Part shown: positions 7,115-15,259 of the stretch, in pieces | How the letters are laid out: each line of letters begins with the position of its first letter | How positions within the stretch are numbered: position 1 is the stretch's first letter | From: Deltaproteobacteria bacterium | GTDB taxonomy: Bacteria > Desulfobacterota > JADFVX01 | Length of the DNA: 33,189 nt | Assembly (NCBI GenBank): GCA_029860075.1 | Contig: JAOUBX010000048.1 | Span: forward strand, 1 to 33,189 | Direction: 5' to 3' | Program-made: the position numbers and the translations under genes | The notes under the pieces: generated by a model | Told to the model about the DNA's origin: nothing | What the model saw: the letters and a program-made list of their open reading frames with translations, nothing else | Database searches by the model: none

Positions 7115-7303
7115 TATTTGGTCTCCCTGCTATTTATGAAAATAGCTTTCTCTTATAGGGATGCCTGGCCGTTAATATTAGACATATATTGAGAGTATAA
7201 TCGTTATTTCGCTGTTTTTTTGAAAAAAAACACCTTTAATCTTCCTTTAATTTACCTTTCTTTATAATCAAACTTAACAATATAAAAATAGGGGAGGGAG
7301 AAA

Positions 7304-7750
7304 ATGAAAAAAATTATCATGTTGGGAATGACTGGAATCTTTCTGGCGGTTTTCATTCTGGTTATGCAGGGGAAAGAGGGGGCCGGCCTCGATATGAGTG
7401 AACTCTTTAATGAGGAGAGAAGCGCTGTCAATAGCGGCCCGGAAAAGAAAATTTCCGCTGTTAATATAAAAAAGCCCGCTAAAGTGAAGGCAGAGATAAA
7501 AAAAACGGTTCAAACCAGACCTGCTGAAAAAAGACATCTTTTGAGGAATGATGCCATCAGGAAGGCGCTTAAAATAGAGCCTGTGGAAAGAGCCAAAGGG
7601 GAAGTAAAAAAAATTCTGGCAGAATATGGTCATAATGATAACGGCCGTCCGGTATACAGGAGAAGTAATGATGATTCTAACAGGGCGACCTATAATGGCA
7701 GGCCGGAAAAAAGGTATGGCCATAATGATGAAGAGGACGATGATGATTAA
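7304..7750 (+). CDS. small exported basic protein with acidic tail, unknown
   Basis: A 148-residue protein with an N-terminal signal peptide or anchor (MKKIIMLGMTGIFLAVFILV) and a GGGAGG ribosome-binding site 5-10 nt upstream. The mature part is lysine-rich and low in complexity, then carries two copies of a small unit (YGHND with NGRP or NGRPEKR) and ends in EEDDDD. The His/Asp-rich repeats could bind divalent metals, but this is speculation. It precedes a b561-like cytochrome by 24 bp and is probably co-transcribed with it. No family is recognised. Confidence 0.65.
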   Translation: MKKIIMLGMTGIFLAVFILVMQGKEGAGLDMSELFNEERSAVNSGPEKKISAVNIKKPAKVKAEIKKTVQTRPAEKRHLLRNDAIRKALKIEPVERAKGEVKKILAEYGHNDNGRPVYRRSNDDSNRATYNGRPEKRYGHNDEEDDDD

Positions 7751-7774
7751 AAAGGGTGATGACAGAGTCTTGCC

Positions 7775-8338
7775 ATGGATATGACAAGCCGGATAATACA
7801 TCTGGGGATTATGGTATTTGCCCTTGCCGCATATTTGACGGGAGATATGGCTGATGATTACAAGAGACTGGCCTGTTCCGGTTTTACTTTTCACAAATGG
7901 CTCGGCATGGGGGCGGCCTTTTTTATTACAGGGAGGATTCTCTATGGTTTTTGGGGGACTAAAAGAGCAAGATTTTCAAGTTGGGCGCCCTGCACAAGAG
8001 ACAGGCTTAAATATGCCGGAGAAGCGCTCCTCTCTGCGCTAAGTTACAAAAGACCGGGCGCGACGGCCCACCGGTACATTGCCGGTCTGGTTAAAGCGGC
8101 AGGGCTTGTTCTTTTCAGCTGGATGTCTTTTACAGGTATGTTCATGTTTTTCTTTGTTGAACCCGGCAGCCGGTCCCGCGGTCTCGTTCACCTTGTCATG
8201 GAGGTCCATGAAGTGGGAGAAGCGCTGATTCCCGCCTACCTTTTCATTCATATTGCTATCGCCATTATTCATGCCTTCTACGGGCAGGATTTCTGGCGCA
8301 AAATGTTGTTTGTCAAAAAAAAGCCTGTCAAGGCTTAA
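7775..8338 (+). CDS. b561-like membrane cytochrome b
   Basis: This 187-residue protein has four hydrophobic helices. Candidate heme-b histidines lie in each: RIIHLG (near residue 9), FTFHKWLG, VHEVGE, and LFIHIAIAIIHAF. The layout matches the cytochrome b561/Ni-Fe-hydrogenase b-type subunit superfamily, which moves electrons between the quinone pool and a periplasmic partner. Helix 1 is short and the loop after helix 2 is rich in basic residues. The start has only a weak ribosome-binding site and ATG 7781 is an alternative; an in-frame stop at 7760 limits any longer version. The partner may be the small exported protein just upstream. Confidence 0.75.
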   Translation: MDMTSRIIHLGIMVFALAAYLTGDMADDYKRLACSGFTFHKWLGMGAAFFITGRILYGFWGTKRARFSSWAPCTRDRLKYAGEALLSALSYKRPGATAHRYIAGLVKAAGLVLFSWMSFTGMFMFFFVEPGSRSRGLVHLVMEVHEVGEALIPAYLFIHIAIAIIHAFYGQDFWRKMLFVKKKPVKA

Positions 8339-8805
8339 GGTTCCTCTGAAAATCCATGCCCGCCTGCCCTTTCCAGCTTTAAAGGTTCAAACATGCCGGG
8401 CCCTGCCTTAAGAAAAGCGCTTGCAGACTTGTCATGGAATACTAATGATGGACACTAATTAATTTTTTTCTTCCTTTATATTCTTCCTCGCACCTTTCAG
8501 AGACCTCCGGACAGAGTTCTCCGATCAAAGATCTCCGAGTTGAAATGACCATTCATCTGCGTCATTCCAGGCAGAAATAGCTGAAGTAAATTGCTAAGGG
8601 GACAAGAGGGGGAGAATCCCTAAAACAAATAAAGGAATACGTCATAGTGATTATAGAAAATAGTTCTTTAGAACTATTGCTTTGCCTTGTGTTGAAGGCT
8701 AATTTTGAATGAAAGAGGGGAATTTATTTCTCCAAATCTATTAAAAGCGTGGAAAATTGTCAATATAAGCATGACATAAAAGAAGTGGGGAGATATGATG
8801 CAGAA
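8339..8805 (+). other. long intergenic region with a 20-bp palindrome
   Basis: No gene is seen. A perfect inverted repeat AATAGTTCT/AGAACTATT with a 2-nt centre lies at 8659-8678 and could be an operator. AAGCCT/AGGCTT at 8321-8336 forms a small hairpin over the preceding stop codon but lacks a T-tract. The rest looks AT-rich and featureless, and leads into the control region of the nitrate operon. Confidence 0.4.
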
Positions 8806-8866
8806 CAAGTGGTTCATTTTAACTCATCAAGCGGTTTGTTTTAAGTCAATCGGTTCATTTCAATCC
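8806..8866 (+). promoter_or_regulatory. three tandem repeats, candidate enhancer sites for the nap operon
   Basis: Three close copies of a 17-bp unit begin at 8806 (CAAGTGGTTCATTTTAA), 8828 (CAAGCGGTTTGTTTTAA) and 8847 (CAATCGGTTCATTTCAA). They are spaced 22 and 19 bp apart, about two helical turns. They lie roughly 80-140 bp upstream of the start predicted from the sigma-54 promoter, the usual place for upstream activating sequences of bacterial enhancer-binding proteins. The protein that binds is not known. Confidence 0.55.
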
Positions 8867-8922
8867 ACTCAACAAAAAGATAGAAACTAAATAAATCGTT
8901 AGTCTTCAAGAGCTTATAAAAC

Positions 8923-8938
8923 TGGTATTTTATTTGCA
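8923..8938 (+). promoter_or_regulatory. sigma-54 promoter of the nap operon
   Basis: TGGTATTTTATTTGCA has the invariant GG (8924-8925) and GC (8936-8937) separated by exactly 10 bp, with the TTGCA of the -12 element intact and two departures (C to T) in the -24 element TGGCAC. The predicted transcription start is near 8949, giving a leader of about 185 nt before the first gene. Confidence 0.6.
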
Positions 8939-8989
8939 GATCAAGAGGACACTTGCCTTACATAGAAGCTGTTTCATATAGGAAACATT

Positions 8990-9086
8990 TGAAATCTCCG
9001 AACCGCCCCGGTCCCTCCGGGATAGGGTGGACGCTACGGCCCGGGGAGCAATTTCCGGACCAGCCCGTACTTGGCAAAGGAGACTT
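8990..9086 (+). ncRNA. putative molybdenum-cofactor (Moco) type riboswitch aptamer
   Basis: A GC-rich structured stretch sits in the leader of a molybdoenzyme operon. A closing helix pairs TCTCC (8995-8999) with GGAGA (9079-9083). Inner hairpins use the CCCGG/CCGGG segments around 9006-9020 and GGCCCGG/CCGGACC around 9038-9062. The 3' side CCCGTACTTGGCAAAGGAG closely resembles the conserved 3' segment of Moco RNAs as remembered from the E. coli moaA leader. The closing helix shares its 3' strand with the terminator stem, so the two folds exclude each other. The exact class (Moco or tungsten cofactor) needs a covariance search. Confidence 0.6.
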
Positions 9087-9120
9087 AACAATACACAGTA
9101 TTGTAAAGTCTCCTTTTTTT
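9079..9120 (+). terminator. intrinsic terminator of the riboswitch expression platform
   Basis: GGAGACTT (9079-9086) pairs with AAGTCTCC (9106-9113), and the inner ACAATAC/GTATTGT continues the stem to a 3-nt loop. Seven T residues follow (9114-9120). The stem starts with the bases that also close the aptamer, so aptamer folding should block termination (an ON switch) if the aptamer helix forms first. Confidence 0.85.
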
Positions 9121-9133
9121 ATTGGAGGAACAA

Positions 9134-10126
9134 ATGGCAAGGTTGATAAATATTCTGAAATATTTAGCGCCGGCAGCATTAATCCTTATCCAGTGTAATA
9201 CTACCCCTGCATCTGAAGTCATCGACCCATCAAAAATATTTAAAGGCCATGACAGCTGGGTCAATGATATTTCTGCCTATAACAATACCCTTTATTCCGT
9301 TAGTAATGACGGCTCTCTCATTGAGTGGGACTTAAAAAGCGGCAAGATCAGGAACCGCATTTTTCTGGACAAAGTCAAGATGCTTGTGAGGGAGGTCGTT
9401 CCTCACATTTATACCATTTCCATAAACAAGGCAGGCAAGCTTTACGGAATCACCTCCAGTGACGGCTATCTGCGTATCCGGGAGAGGTCAAGTCATGAAG
9501 AGCTGTGGAAGTATAAAATTGAAATGGAAAATGCCTACAGCCTCGCCTTCGTAAATGATCATGCCTTGCTCATCGGTGATATTTCAGGAACGGTGACAGG
9601 TGTCGATATAAAGAAGAAAAAAGCCCTTTATGAAATTCATGCCCATGTGGATGCCATCAATGAAATAAGCCTTGCCCCTGATGGTAAAAGCTTTGCCACC
9701 GTCAGTAATGACAGCCTCATAAGGATCTGGGAATCCTCGACAGGCAAGCGAATTAAAACCATTAAAGGGCATAAAGATTCAATATTATCAGTCGATTTTT
9801 CCCCTGATGGAACAATGCTCCTTACCGGAAGCAGGGACAGGACAGTCCGGCTTTGGGATGTTGAAGAAGGAGATGCCACGCTGCTGCACAACGATTTTTC
9901 TTATATCAATGAAGTTGCTTTTTCTCCTGATGGGAAGCGGGTTGCCTATCAGGACAATATTAATAATGTGACGATTAAGTCTGTTGATACCGATAAAATT
10001 CTCTACAGGCTTGAAGGGCACGAGGCAAATGTAAAAAAAATTCTATTTTTGGGAGGTGCTGAAAAGATAATAACCTGCAGTTCAGATTCAAATATCATCA
10101 TTTGGAATACAGGAGGTAGTAAATGA
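9134..10126 (+). CDS. periplasmic WD40 beta-propeller, NapL-like
   Basis: The ATG at 9134 has GGAGG 5 nt upstream. Residues 1-26 form a signal peptide (LAPAALILIQCNTTPASE); the Cys at about position 21 is not in a good lipobox. The rest holds about seven WD40-like blades; the clearest are IKGHKDSILSVDFSPDGTML with SRDRTVRLWDV, and INEISLAPDGKSFATVSNDS with LIRIWESSTG. Epsilonproteobacterial nap operons contain napL, a predicted periplasmic beta-propeller of unclear function, and this protein sits in a comparable context. It overlaps napD by 4 nt (ATGA), so the two are translationally coupled. A role in NapA maturation or assembly is inference. Confidence 0.75.
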   Translation: MARLINILKYLAPAALILIQCNTTPASEVIDPSKIFKGHDSWVNDISAYNNTLYSVSNDGSLIEWDLKSGKIRNRIFLDKVKMLVREVVPHIYTISINKAGKLYGITSSDGYLRIRERSSHEELWKYKIEMENAYSLAFVNDHALLIGDISGTVTGVDIKKKKALYEIHAHVDAINEISLAPDGKSFATVSNDSLIRIWESSTGKRIKTIKGHKDSILSVDFSPDGTMLLTGSRDRTVRLWDVEEGDATLLHNDFSYINEVAFSPDGKRVAYQDNINNVTIKSVDTDKILYRLEGHEANVKKILFLGGAEKIITCSSDSNIIIWNTGGSK

Positions 10127-10413
10127 ATATTTCCGGTGTCATTGTATTTACGAAATCGGGGGAAGTCGATGCAGTTGCTTCCAGGCTTGGTGAGATGGAA
10201 GGCGTAGAAGTTTATGAAGCCTTTCCAAGGGAAGGTAAAATTATCGTCCTAATGGAAGGTGAAAACACACAAAAGGAGGTGAAAAAGTTCAAGGAAATTC
10301 ATAATGTGCCGGGCGTTCTCTCCGTTACCATGGCCTATCATCATTTTGAAGATGAGGCTGAAAAGAGAGCGGCGGGCAGCGCCAACGAGAAGTTGGAAAA
10401 TTTAGTACCTTAG
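10123..10413 (+). CDS. napD: NapD, chaperone for NapA maturation
   Basis: The 96-residue cytoplasmic protein begins MNISGVIVFTKSGEVDAVAS and has the ferredoxin-like beta-alpha-beta layout of NapD, with the family's GVEVYEAFPREGKIIVLMEG and VPGVLSVTMAYHHFED. NapD binds the twin-arginine signal of NapA and holds back export until the cofactor is inserted. The length is normal. It overlaps the WD40 gene by 4 nt and is followed by a long hairpin before napA. Confidence 0.9.
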   Translation: MNISGVIVFTKSGEVDAVASRLGEMEGVEVYEAFPREGKIIVLMEGENTQKEVKKFKEIHNVPGVLSVTMAYHHFEDEAEKRAAGSANEKLENLVP

Positions 10414-10461
10414 AAATTATATTCTGTGTTTTTTTACAGAATATAATTTCGCAAAGGTACT
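10404..10461 (+). promoter_or_regulatory. long hairpin between napD and napA
   Basis: GAAATTATATTCTGT (10413-10427) pairs perfectly with ACAGAATATAATTTC (10436-10450) around an 8-nt T-rich loop. The helix extends past a small internal bulge with AGTACCTT (10404-10411) and AAGGTACT (10454-10461), making about 23 bp. There is no T-tract after it, so it is more likely an mRNA-processing or stability element that separates napD from the abundant napA message than a full terminator. Confidence 0.6.
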
Positions 10462-10519
10462 TATCCAGTCTATCTGGGTAAGCAGTAAGCTTTTAAATTA
10501 AATATAGGAGGTAAGGTAT

Positions 10520-13006
10520 ATGGGTTTATCAAGAAGAGACTTTATCAAGGCCTCGGCGGCTTCTGCCGCAGCCGCCGCGGCTGGTGTAACGCTCACTGCT
10601 CAGCCTGAAGTCGCGCAAGCGGCCAAAGGCGTCCGGTGGGATAAAGGCGTCTGTCGATTCTGTGGGACGGGTTGTGGTGTTCTTGTGGGAACCAGGGGAG
10701 GCAGGATCGTCGCCACCAAGGGTGACCCTGAAGCTCCTGTAAACAGAGGGATTAACTGTATTAAAGGTTACTTCCTTGCCAAGATCCAGTACGGTTCCGA
10801 CAGGCTTACCAAACCGATGATGAGAATGAAAGGCAATAAATTCGACAAAAACGGCAAGTGGAAAGAGATAAGCTGGGACCGCGCCCTCGATGAGATGGCA
10901 ATGAGGATCAAGAAGCAAATAAAGACAAAAGGTCCAAAATCGGTTGCCATGTTCGGTTCCGGTCAGTGGACAATCTGGGAAGGCTATGCGGCGGCCAAGT
11001 TTTTCAAGGCGGGACTTCTTTCCAACAACATCGATCCCAATGCGCGACACTGCATGGCTTCAGCTGTTGCCGCCTTTATGAGGGGTTTCGGCATTGACGA
11101 ACCGATGGGATGTTATGACGATATCGAGCATGCCGATGCTTTCGTTCTCTGGGGTTCCAATATGGCCGAAATGCACCCCGTTCTCTATTCGAGGGTTGCC
11201 AACAGGAAGCTCACCGGAAAGAAGGTCAAGGTTCATGTTCTCTCCACATACACCCACAGAAGCGCTGAGATTGCCGATGAAAACATGATCTTCACTCCCC
11301 AGTCAGACCTGGCTATTGCCAACTATATAGCCAACTATATTATTGAGAAGGGCAAGGTAGATAAAGGCTTTGTCAAAAAGCACGTTCACTTCAGGCAGGC
11401 TAACACCGATATCGGTTACGGTCTGAGACCGACTCATCCCCTGGAGAAGAAGGCAAAGAACAGTTCGCCAAGGAAGGCGCAGATCGGAAGCAAATCGATC
11501 AGTTTTGACGAGTACAAGAAGATGGTATCAAAGTATACCCTCGATTACACCGCAAAGCTTTCCGGTGTTCCCCCAAAACAGCTCAAGAAGCTTGCCAGGC
11601 TCTATGCCGATCCCAAGGTGAAGGTTACTTCCTTCTGGACTATGGGTATGAACCAGCATACGAGAGGCACATGGATGAATGGCCTTGTCTACAACATGCA
11701 CCTGCTGGCCGGCAAGATCTCCACGCCCGGTAACAGCCCCTACTCACTGACCGGTCAGCCTTCGGCCTGCGGCACTGCACGCGAAGTCGGTACCTTCTGT
11801 CACAGGCTTCCAGCGGACATGGTGGTTATGAAGAAAGCCCACAGGGATATTGCCGAGAAGCTCTGGCAGCTTCCCGAAGGGGCCATTCCGCCAAAGCCCG
11901 GTACTCATGCCGTGGCCATGATGAGGGCGCTGGAAGACAGGAAGGTCAACTTCCATTGGACCATGTGTGCCAATCCCTTCCAGGATTACGCCAACCTCAA
12001 CCACTGGTTGAAAGCCGCAAGGGATCCCGCCAACTTCATTGTCTGCTCCGACCCTTATCCAACCATGTCGGCACAGGTGGCGGACCTTGTTCTTCCCACG
12101 GCCATGTGGATGGAGAAGGAGGGTTCTTACGGAAATGCCGAGCGCCGTACCCAGTTCTGGCGCCAGCAGGTAAAACCTCCGGGAGAGTCCAAATCGGATC
12201 TCTGGCAGCTGATGGAAGTATCCAGGAGGATCAAGGTAGATGATGTTTGGCCTTCGGGACTTGTTGCAAAGAGCAAGTGGAAAGGAAAGACCCTCTTCGA
12301 TATGCTTTATGCCAATGGTGAGGTGAACAAGTTCAAGTGGAAAAAGTATAAGGATTATGACAACGATGAGGCTGAACATTTCGGTTTCTACGTACAGAAG
12401 GGACTCTGGGAGGAGTACAGGAAGTTCGGCAACGGCAAAGGGCACGACCTGGCTGAGTACGAAGTTTACCACAAGGTTCGGGGCTTAAGGTGGCCTGTCG
12501 TTAACGGCAAGGAGACGCAGTGGCGTTTTAAGGAAGGGCACGATCCTTACGTTACCAAAGGGGCTGATTACGAGTTCTACGGCAAGAAGGATAAGAAGGC
12601 CTGGGCATTTTTTGCGCCATACGAAGCGCCGGCAGAGTCTCCGAACAAGAAATACCCTTTATGGCTCTGTACGGGACGCGTTCTCGAACACTGGCATTCC
12701 GGCACTATGACCATGCGTGTGCCTGAGCTCTACAAGGCGGCACCTGGTGCGGTTATCTGGATGCATCCGGCTGATGCCAAAAAGCTGGGGCTCAAGCAGA
12801 ATGACAAGGCCAGGGTCATCTCCAAAAGGGGTGAAATTACGGCCCGTGTCGATATGAGAGGGAGGAACAAACCGCCCAAGGGTCTTATCCATGTGCCGTG
12901 GTTTGACGCCAACATACTCATAAACAAGGTAACCCTTGACGCCACCTGTCCTATTTCGAAAGAGACGGACTACAAAAAGTGTGCAGTCAAGGTAGTAAAG
13001 GCATAA
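10520..13006 (+). CDS. napA: periplasmic nitrate reductase catalytic subunit NapA
   Basis: NapA reduces nitrate to nitrite in the periplasm using a bis-MGD molybdenum centre and one [4Fe-4S] cluster. The 828-residue length equals that of the classical enzyme. A twin-arginine signal ([13 protein letters not shown]) leads to cleavage near AQAA. The cluster ligands are C45, C48, C52 and C80 ([13 protein letters not shown] ... INCIKGY). The molybdenum-ligand cysteine is C178 in [13 protein letters not shown]. Further family blocks are [20 protein letters not shown] and [11 protein letters not shown] near the C-terminus. AGGAGG lies 9 nt before the ATG. The chaperone NapD, quinol-side partners NapG/NapH and diheme NapB are all encoded next to it. 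Confidence 0.95.
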   Translation: MGLSRRDFIKASAASAAAAAAGVTLTAQPEVAQAAKGVRWDKGVCRFCGTGCGVLVGTRGGRIVATKGDPEAPVNRGINCIKGYFLAKIQYGSDRLTKPMMRMKGNKFDKNGKWKEISWDRALDEMAMRIKKQIKTKGPKSVAMFGSGQWTIWEGYAAAKFFKAGLLSNNIDPNARHCMASAVAAFMRGFGIDEPMGCYDDIEHADAFVLWGSNMAEMHPVLYSRVANRKLTGKKVKVHVLSTYTHRSAEIADENMIFTPQSDLAIANYIANYIIEKGKVDKGFVKKHVHFRQANTDIGYGLRPTHPLEKKAKNSSPRKAQIGSKSISFDEYKKMVSKYTLDYTAKLSGVPPKQLKKLARLYADPKVKVTSFWTMGMNQHTRGTWMNGLVYNMHLLAGKISTPGNSPYSLTGQPSACGTAREVGTFCHRLPADMVVMKKAHRDIAEKLWQLPEGAIPPKPGTHAVAMMRALEDRKVNFHWTMCANPFQDYANLNHWLKAARDPANFIVCSDPYPTMSAQVADLVLPTAMWMEKEGSYGNAERRTQFWRQQVKPPGESKSDLWQLMEVSRRIKVDDVWPSGLVAKSKWKGKTLFDMLYANGEVNKFKWKKYKDYDNDEAEHFGFYVQKGLWEEYRKFGNGKGHDLAEYEVYHKVRGLRWPVVNGKETQWRFKEGHDPYVTKGADYEFYGKKDKKAWAFFAPYEAPAESPNKKYPLWLCTGRVLEHWHSGTMTMRVPELYKAAPGAVIWMHPADAKKLGLKQNDKARVISKRGEITARVDMRGRNKPPKGLIHVPWFDANILINKVTLDATCPISKETDYKKCAVKVVKA

Positions 13007-13035
13007 CTTAAATAATCTTCCATGAGGTCAAAAGG

Positions 13036-13728
13036 GTGATAAAAGAGGTAAAACCAAAGGGAGTTTCAAGGCGGGAGTTTTTTGCGGGAACCCTTCGCTC
13101 CCTTACCGGCGCGGCAGTTGGCGGCACGCTCCTGGGCATTCATGCAAAGAATGTGAAGGCCAGGGCCTATGCCGTTCGTCCACCGGGCGCCCTTATAGAA
13201 GATGAATTTATAGGCAAGTGCCTGAAATGTGGTTTGTGTGTCAGGGATTGTCCCTTCGATTCCATCAAACTGGCTACACCGGAAATGAATGTTGCCGCAG
13301 GAACCCCCTATTTAAGTGTCCGTCAGGTCCCCTGTTATATGTGTCAGGACATTCCCTGTGTTAAGGCCTGCCCAAGCGGCGCCCTTAATCCCGAATTGAC
13401 GGACATAAAAGAGGCAACCATGGGGCTTGCCGCGCTCATCGATCGTGAAAACTGTATTGCTTTACAGGGCCTGCGCTGCGAAGTCTGCTTCAATGCCTGC
13501 CCTGTCAAGGGTGAAGCTATCACAATCGAAACGATAGCAAATATTCGGACGGGGAAACATTCGGTCTGGGAGCCGGTAGTTCATTCTGAAGCCTGCACGG
13601 GATGCGGTTTGTGTGAACACGCCTGCATTCTCGATGAGGCAGCCATTAAGGTCTTCTCGCTGGAGCAGGCAAGGGGTGAACTGGGCAAACATTACCGTTT
13701 CGGCTGGAAAGAGGAGGAAGCGATATGA
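13036..13728 (+). CDS. napG: NapG, periplasmic four-cluster ferredoxin
   Basis: The 230-residue protein has a twin-arginine signal (VSRREFFAGTLRSLTGAAVG) and four cysteine groups for [4Fe-4S] clusters: CLKCGLCVRDCP, CYMCQDIPCVKACP, CIALQGLRCEVCFNACP and CTGCGLCEHACI. It takes electrons from the membrane quinol dehydrogenase NapH and passes them towards the NapA/NapB complex. Translation starts at GTG 13036, supported by GAGGT 7 nt upstream. It overlaps napH by 4 nt. Confidence 0.92.
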   Translation: MIKEVKPKGVSRREFFAGTLRSLTGAAVGGTLLGIHAKNVKARAYAVRPPGALIEDEFIGKCLKCGLCVRDCPFDSIKLATPEMNVAAGTPYLSVRQVPCYMCQDIPCVKACPSGALNPELTDIKEATMGLAALIDRENCIALQGLRCEVCFNACPVKGEAITIETIANIRTGKHSVWEPVVHSEACTGCGLCEHACILDEAAIKVFSLEQARGELGKHYRFGWKEEEAI

Positions 13729-14594
13729 AGAAGTGGCTCATCGCCAGAAGGATCAGCCAGATACTGGTGTTATTCCTTTTTCTCATTACGCCTCTAACCA
13801 AGTCGGAAGTCATGGAGGGAAAGATACCCGCCTTTTTTGAAATGAAGACTTCTGAAATCGGAGAAGGCGGGCCTGTTTCTGACAGGGGAATCGAGATTCT
13901 CGAAGGTAATCTGACGTCATCGGAATTCCTCGATTTTATCCCCATGACAGACCCATTTGCGGCCTTGCAGGTTATGCTTGCCACAGGTGACATTTACAAG
14001 ACGGCCCTCATTGGTGCCGGAATTATACTGCTTTTCTACATTATTGTCGGAGGCAGGCTCTTTTGTTCATGGGTTTGTCCCATGAATATGGTGACCGATT
14101 TTGCCCACTCCATGAGAAAGCGATTCAACATAGAGAGGGGTAGATCGCTCGACAGGAATACAAGGTACTGGATATTGGGAACGGTGCTCATTGTGACGGC
14201 TGTAACCGGTGTGACTTCCTTTGAAATTATCAGTCCTGTCGCAATGCTTCACAGGGAACTCATCTTCGGCGCCGGCGCAGGTTTACTCCTTGTGGCGGCT
14301 ATCTTCCTTTTTGACCTGTTGGTTTTTTACAGGGGATGGTGCTCATCACTTTGTCCCCTGGGCGCCTTCTATTCCCTTGTCGGTAAATTAAGCCTTTTAA
14401 GAGTCCGCTTCAGTGACGGCTTGTGTGACAGTTGCGGTGATTGTTTTCCCGTCTGCGCCGAAGCACAGGTGCTTGGCCCGTCCGTTAAGGACAGGGAGCC
14501 TGTCATTCTTTCAGGCAACTGCACCAACTGTGGAAACTGTATCGATATATGTCCGCCTAAAGCACTTAAGTTCGGACTGCGCTTTAAGCGATAA
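13725..14594 (+). CDS. napH: NapH, membrane quinol dehydrogenase with [4Fe-4S] clusters
   Basis: A 289-residue inner-membrane protein with about four transmembrane helices. It has the two periplasm/cytoplasm-facing CxxxCP motifs typical of NapH (CSWVCPMNMV and CSSLCPLGAFY) and two C-terminal cluster motifs (CDSCGDCFPVC and CTNCGNCIDICPPKAL). It oxidises menaquinol and forms a unit with NapG. The gene overlaps napG by ATGA, so the two are likely co-translated. Confidence 0.92.
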   Translation: MKKWLIARRISQILVLFLFLITPLTKSEVMEGKIPAFFEMKTSEIGEGGPVSDRGIEILEGNLTSSEFLDFIPMTDPFAALQVMLATGDIYKTALIGAGIILLFYIIVGGRLFCSWVCPMNMVTDFAHSMRKRFNIERGRSLDRNTRYWILGTVLIVTAVTGVTSFEIISPVAMLHRELIFGAGAGLLLVAAIFLFDLLVFYRGWCSSLCPLGAFYSLVGKLSLLRVRFSDGLCDSCGDCFPVCAEAQVLGPSVKDREPVILSGNCTNCGNCIDICPPKALKFGLRFKR

Positions 14595-14621
14595 ATCAGA
14601 TTTATGAGAAAGGAGATGCAT

Positions 14622-15095
14622 ATGAAGAAGTATATAGTATTAATACTGGCGATGGCCTTGTCTCTGGTCTTCGTTGCAGCTTCTCTGGCAACGACTGGTG
14701 AAGAGCCCATTTCGCTGAGAAAAACGAGTGTTTTCAGTAAGGAAAATGTTCCGGGCCCTGTAAAATATCTGGGTGACGCTCCCGGTGAATCGAAACTGAT
14801 CGAGCGTGGCCACGGTGATGCGCCACCGCAGATTTCTCACCTCATTGATGCCAATATGACCATCGATCTCAAAAGAAACGGCTGCACCGAGTGTCATGAG
14901 AAGCGGAAGGCGAAGCAGAAAAAATCACCTCCCATGCCTGATAGCCATTACACGGACTATAGCAAGAAAAAACCCAGGGTAATGAGGAAATATAATCAGG
15001 GAAGGTATATGTGCACCCAGTGCCATGTTCTCCAGAGTGATGCCAAACCGCTTGTGGGAAGTACCTTTAAGGGCACCAGGTTTGAGAGAAAATAA
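14622..15095 (+). CDS. napB: NapB, diheme c-type cytochrome subunit
   Basis: The start at ATG 14622 (MKKYIVLILAMALSL) is preferred over 14604 because AGGAG lies 6 nt upstream and the signal peptide is then normal. The mature periplasmic protein (about 130 residues) contains two heme motifs, CTECH and CTQCH, the ISHLIDANMTIDLKRNGC block and PPMPDSHY typical of NapB. It donates electrons to the NapA cluster. It is followed by a G/C-rich hairpin and a 164-bp gap before the NapF-like gene. Confidence 0.92.
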   Translation: MKKYIVLILAMALSLVFVAASLATTGEEPISLRKTSVFSKENVPGPVKYLGDAPGESKLIERGHGDAPPQISHLIDANMTIDLKRNGCTECHEKRKAKQKKSPPMPDSHYTDYSKKKPRVMRKYNQGRYMCTQCHVLQSDAKPLVGSTFKGTRFERK

Positions 15096-15120
15096 TGATT
15101 TATCGGTCCTTCATTGGGCC

Positions 15121-15155
15121 GGGGGGGTGGGGTAATTCCCATCCCCCCATTTTAA
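15121..15155 (+). terminator. G/C-rich hairpin after napB
   Basis: GGGGGGGTGGG (15121-15131) pairs with CCCATCCCCCC (15138-15148) with one mismatch, then ATTTTAAA follows. The T-run is short, so termination would be partial; it may lower expression of the downstream ferredoxin and cytochrome genes relative to napA-napB. Confidence 0.5.
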
Positions 15156-15259
15156 AGATTAGGTATCTATATGAGATTTATTTCTTTAGGGATATCCGGT
15201 AAAAGCCTTTGGCTATGACATAAAAATAATATTTCCATACAATCGGAACAGGTAATTTT

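Noticed and set aside
7274..7894. 206-codon minus-strand frame
   Set aside because: It spans two plus-strand genes with a ribosome-binding site and signal peptide or heme-histidine pattern; the minus protein looks like a shadow.
8806..8866. Short repeats that could suggest a CRISPR array
   Set aside because: Only three imperfect 17-bp units with 2-5 bp between them; there are no spacers and no cas genes.
11744..12472. 242-codon open frame opposite napA
   Set aside because: It is antisense to conserved NapA blocks and its protein has no recognisable features.
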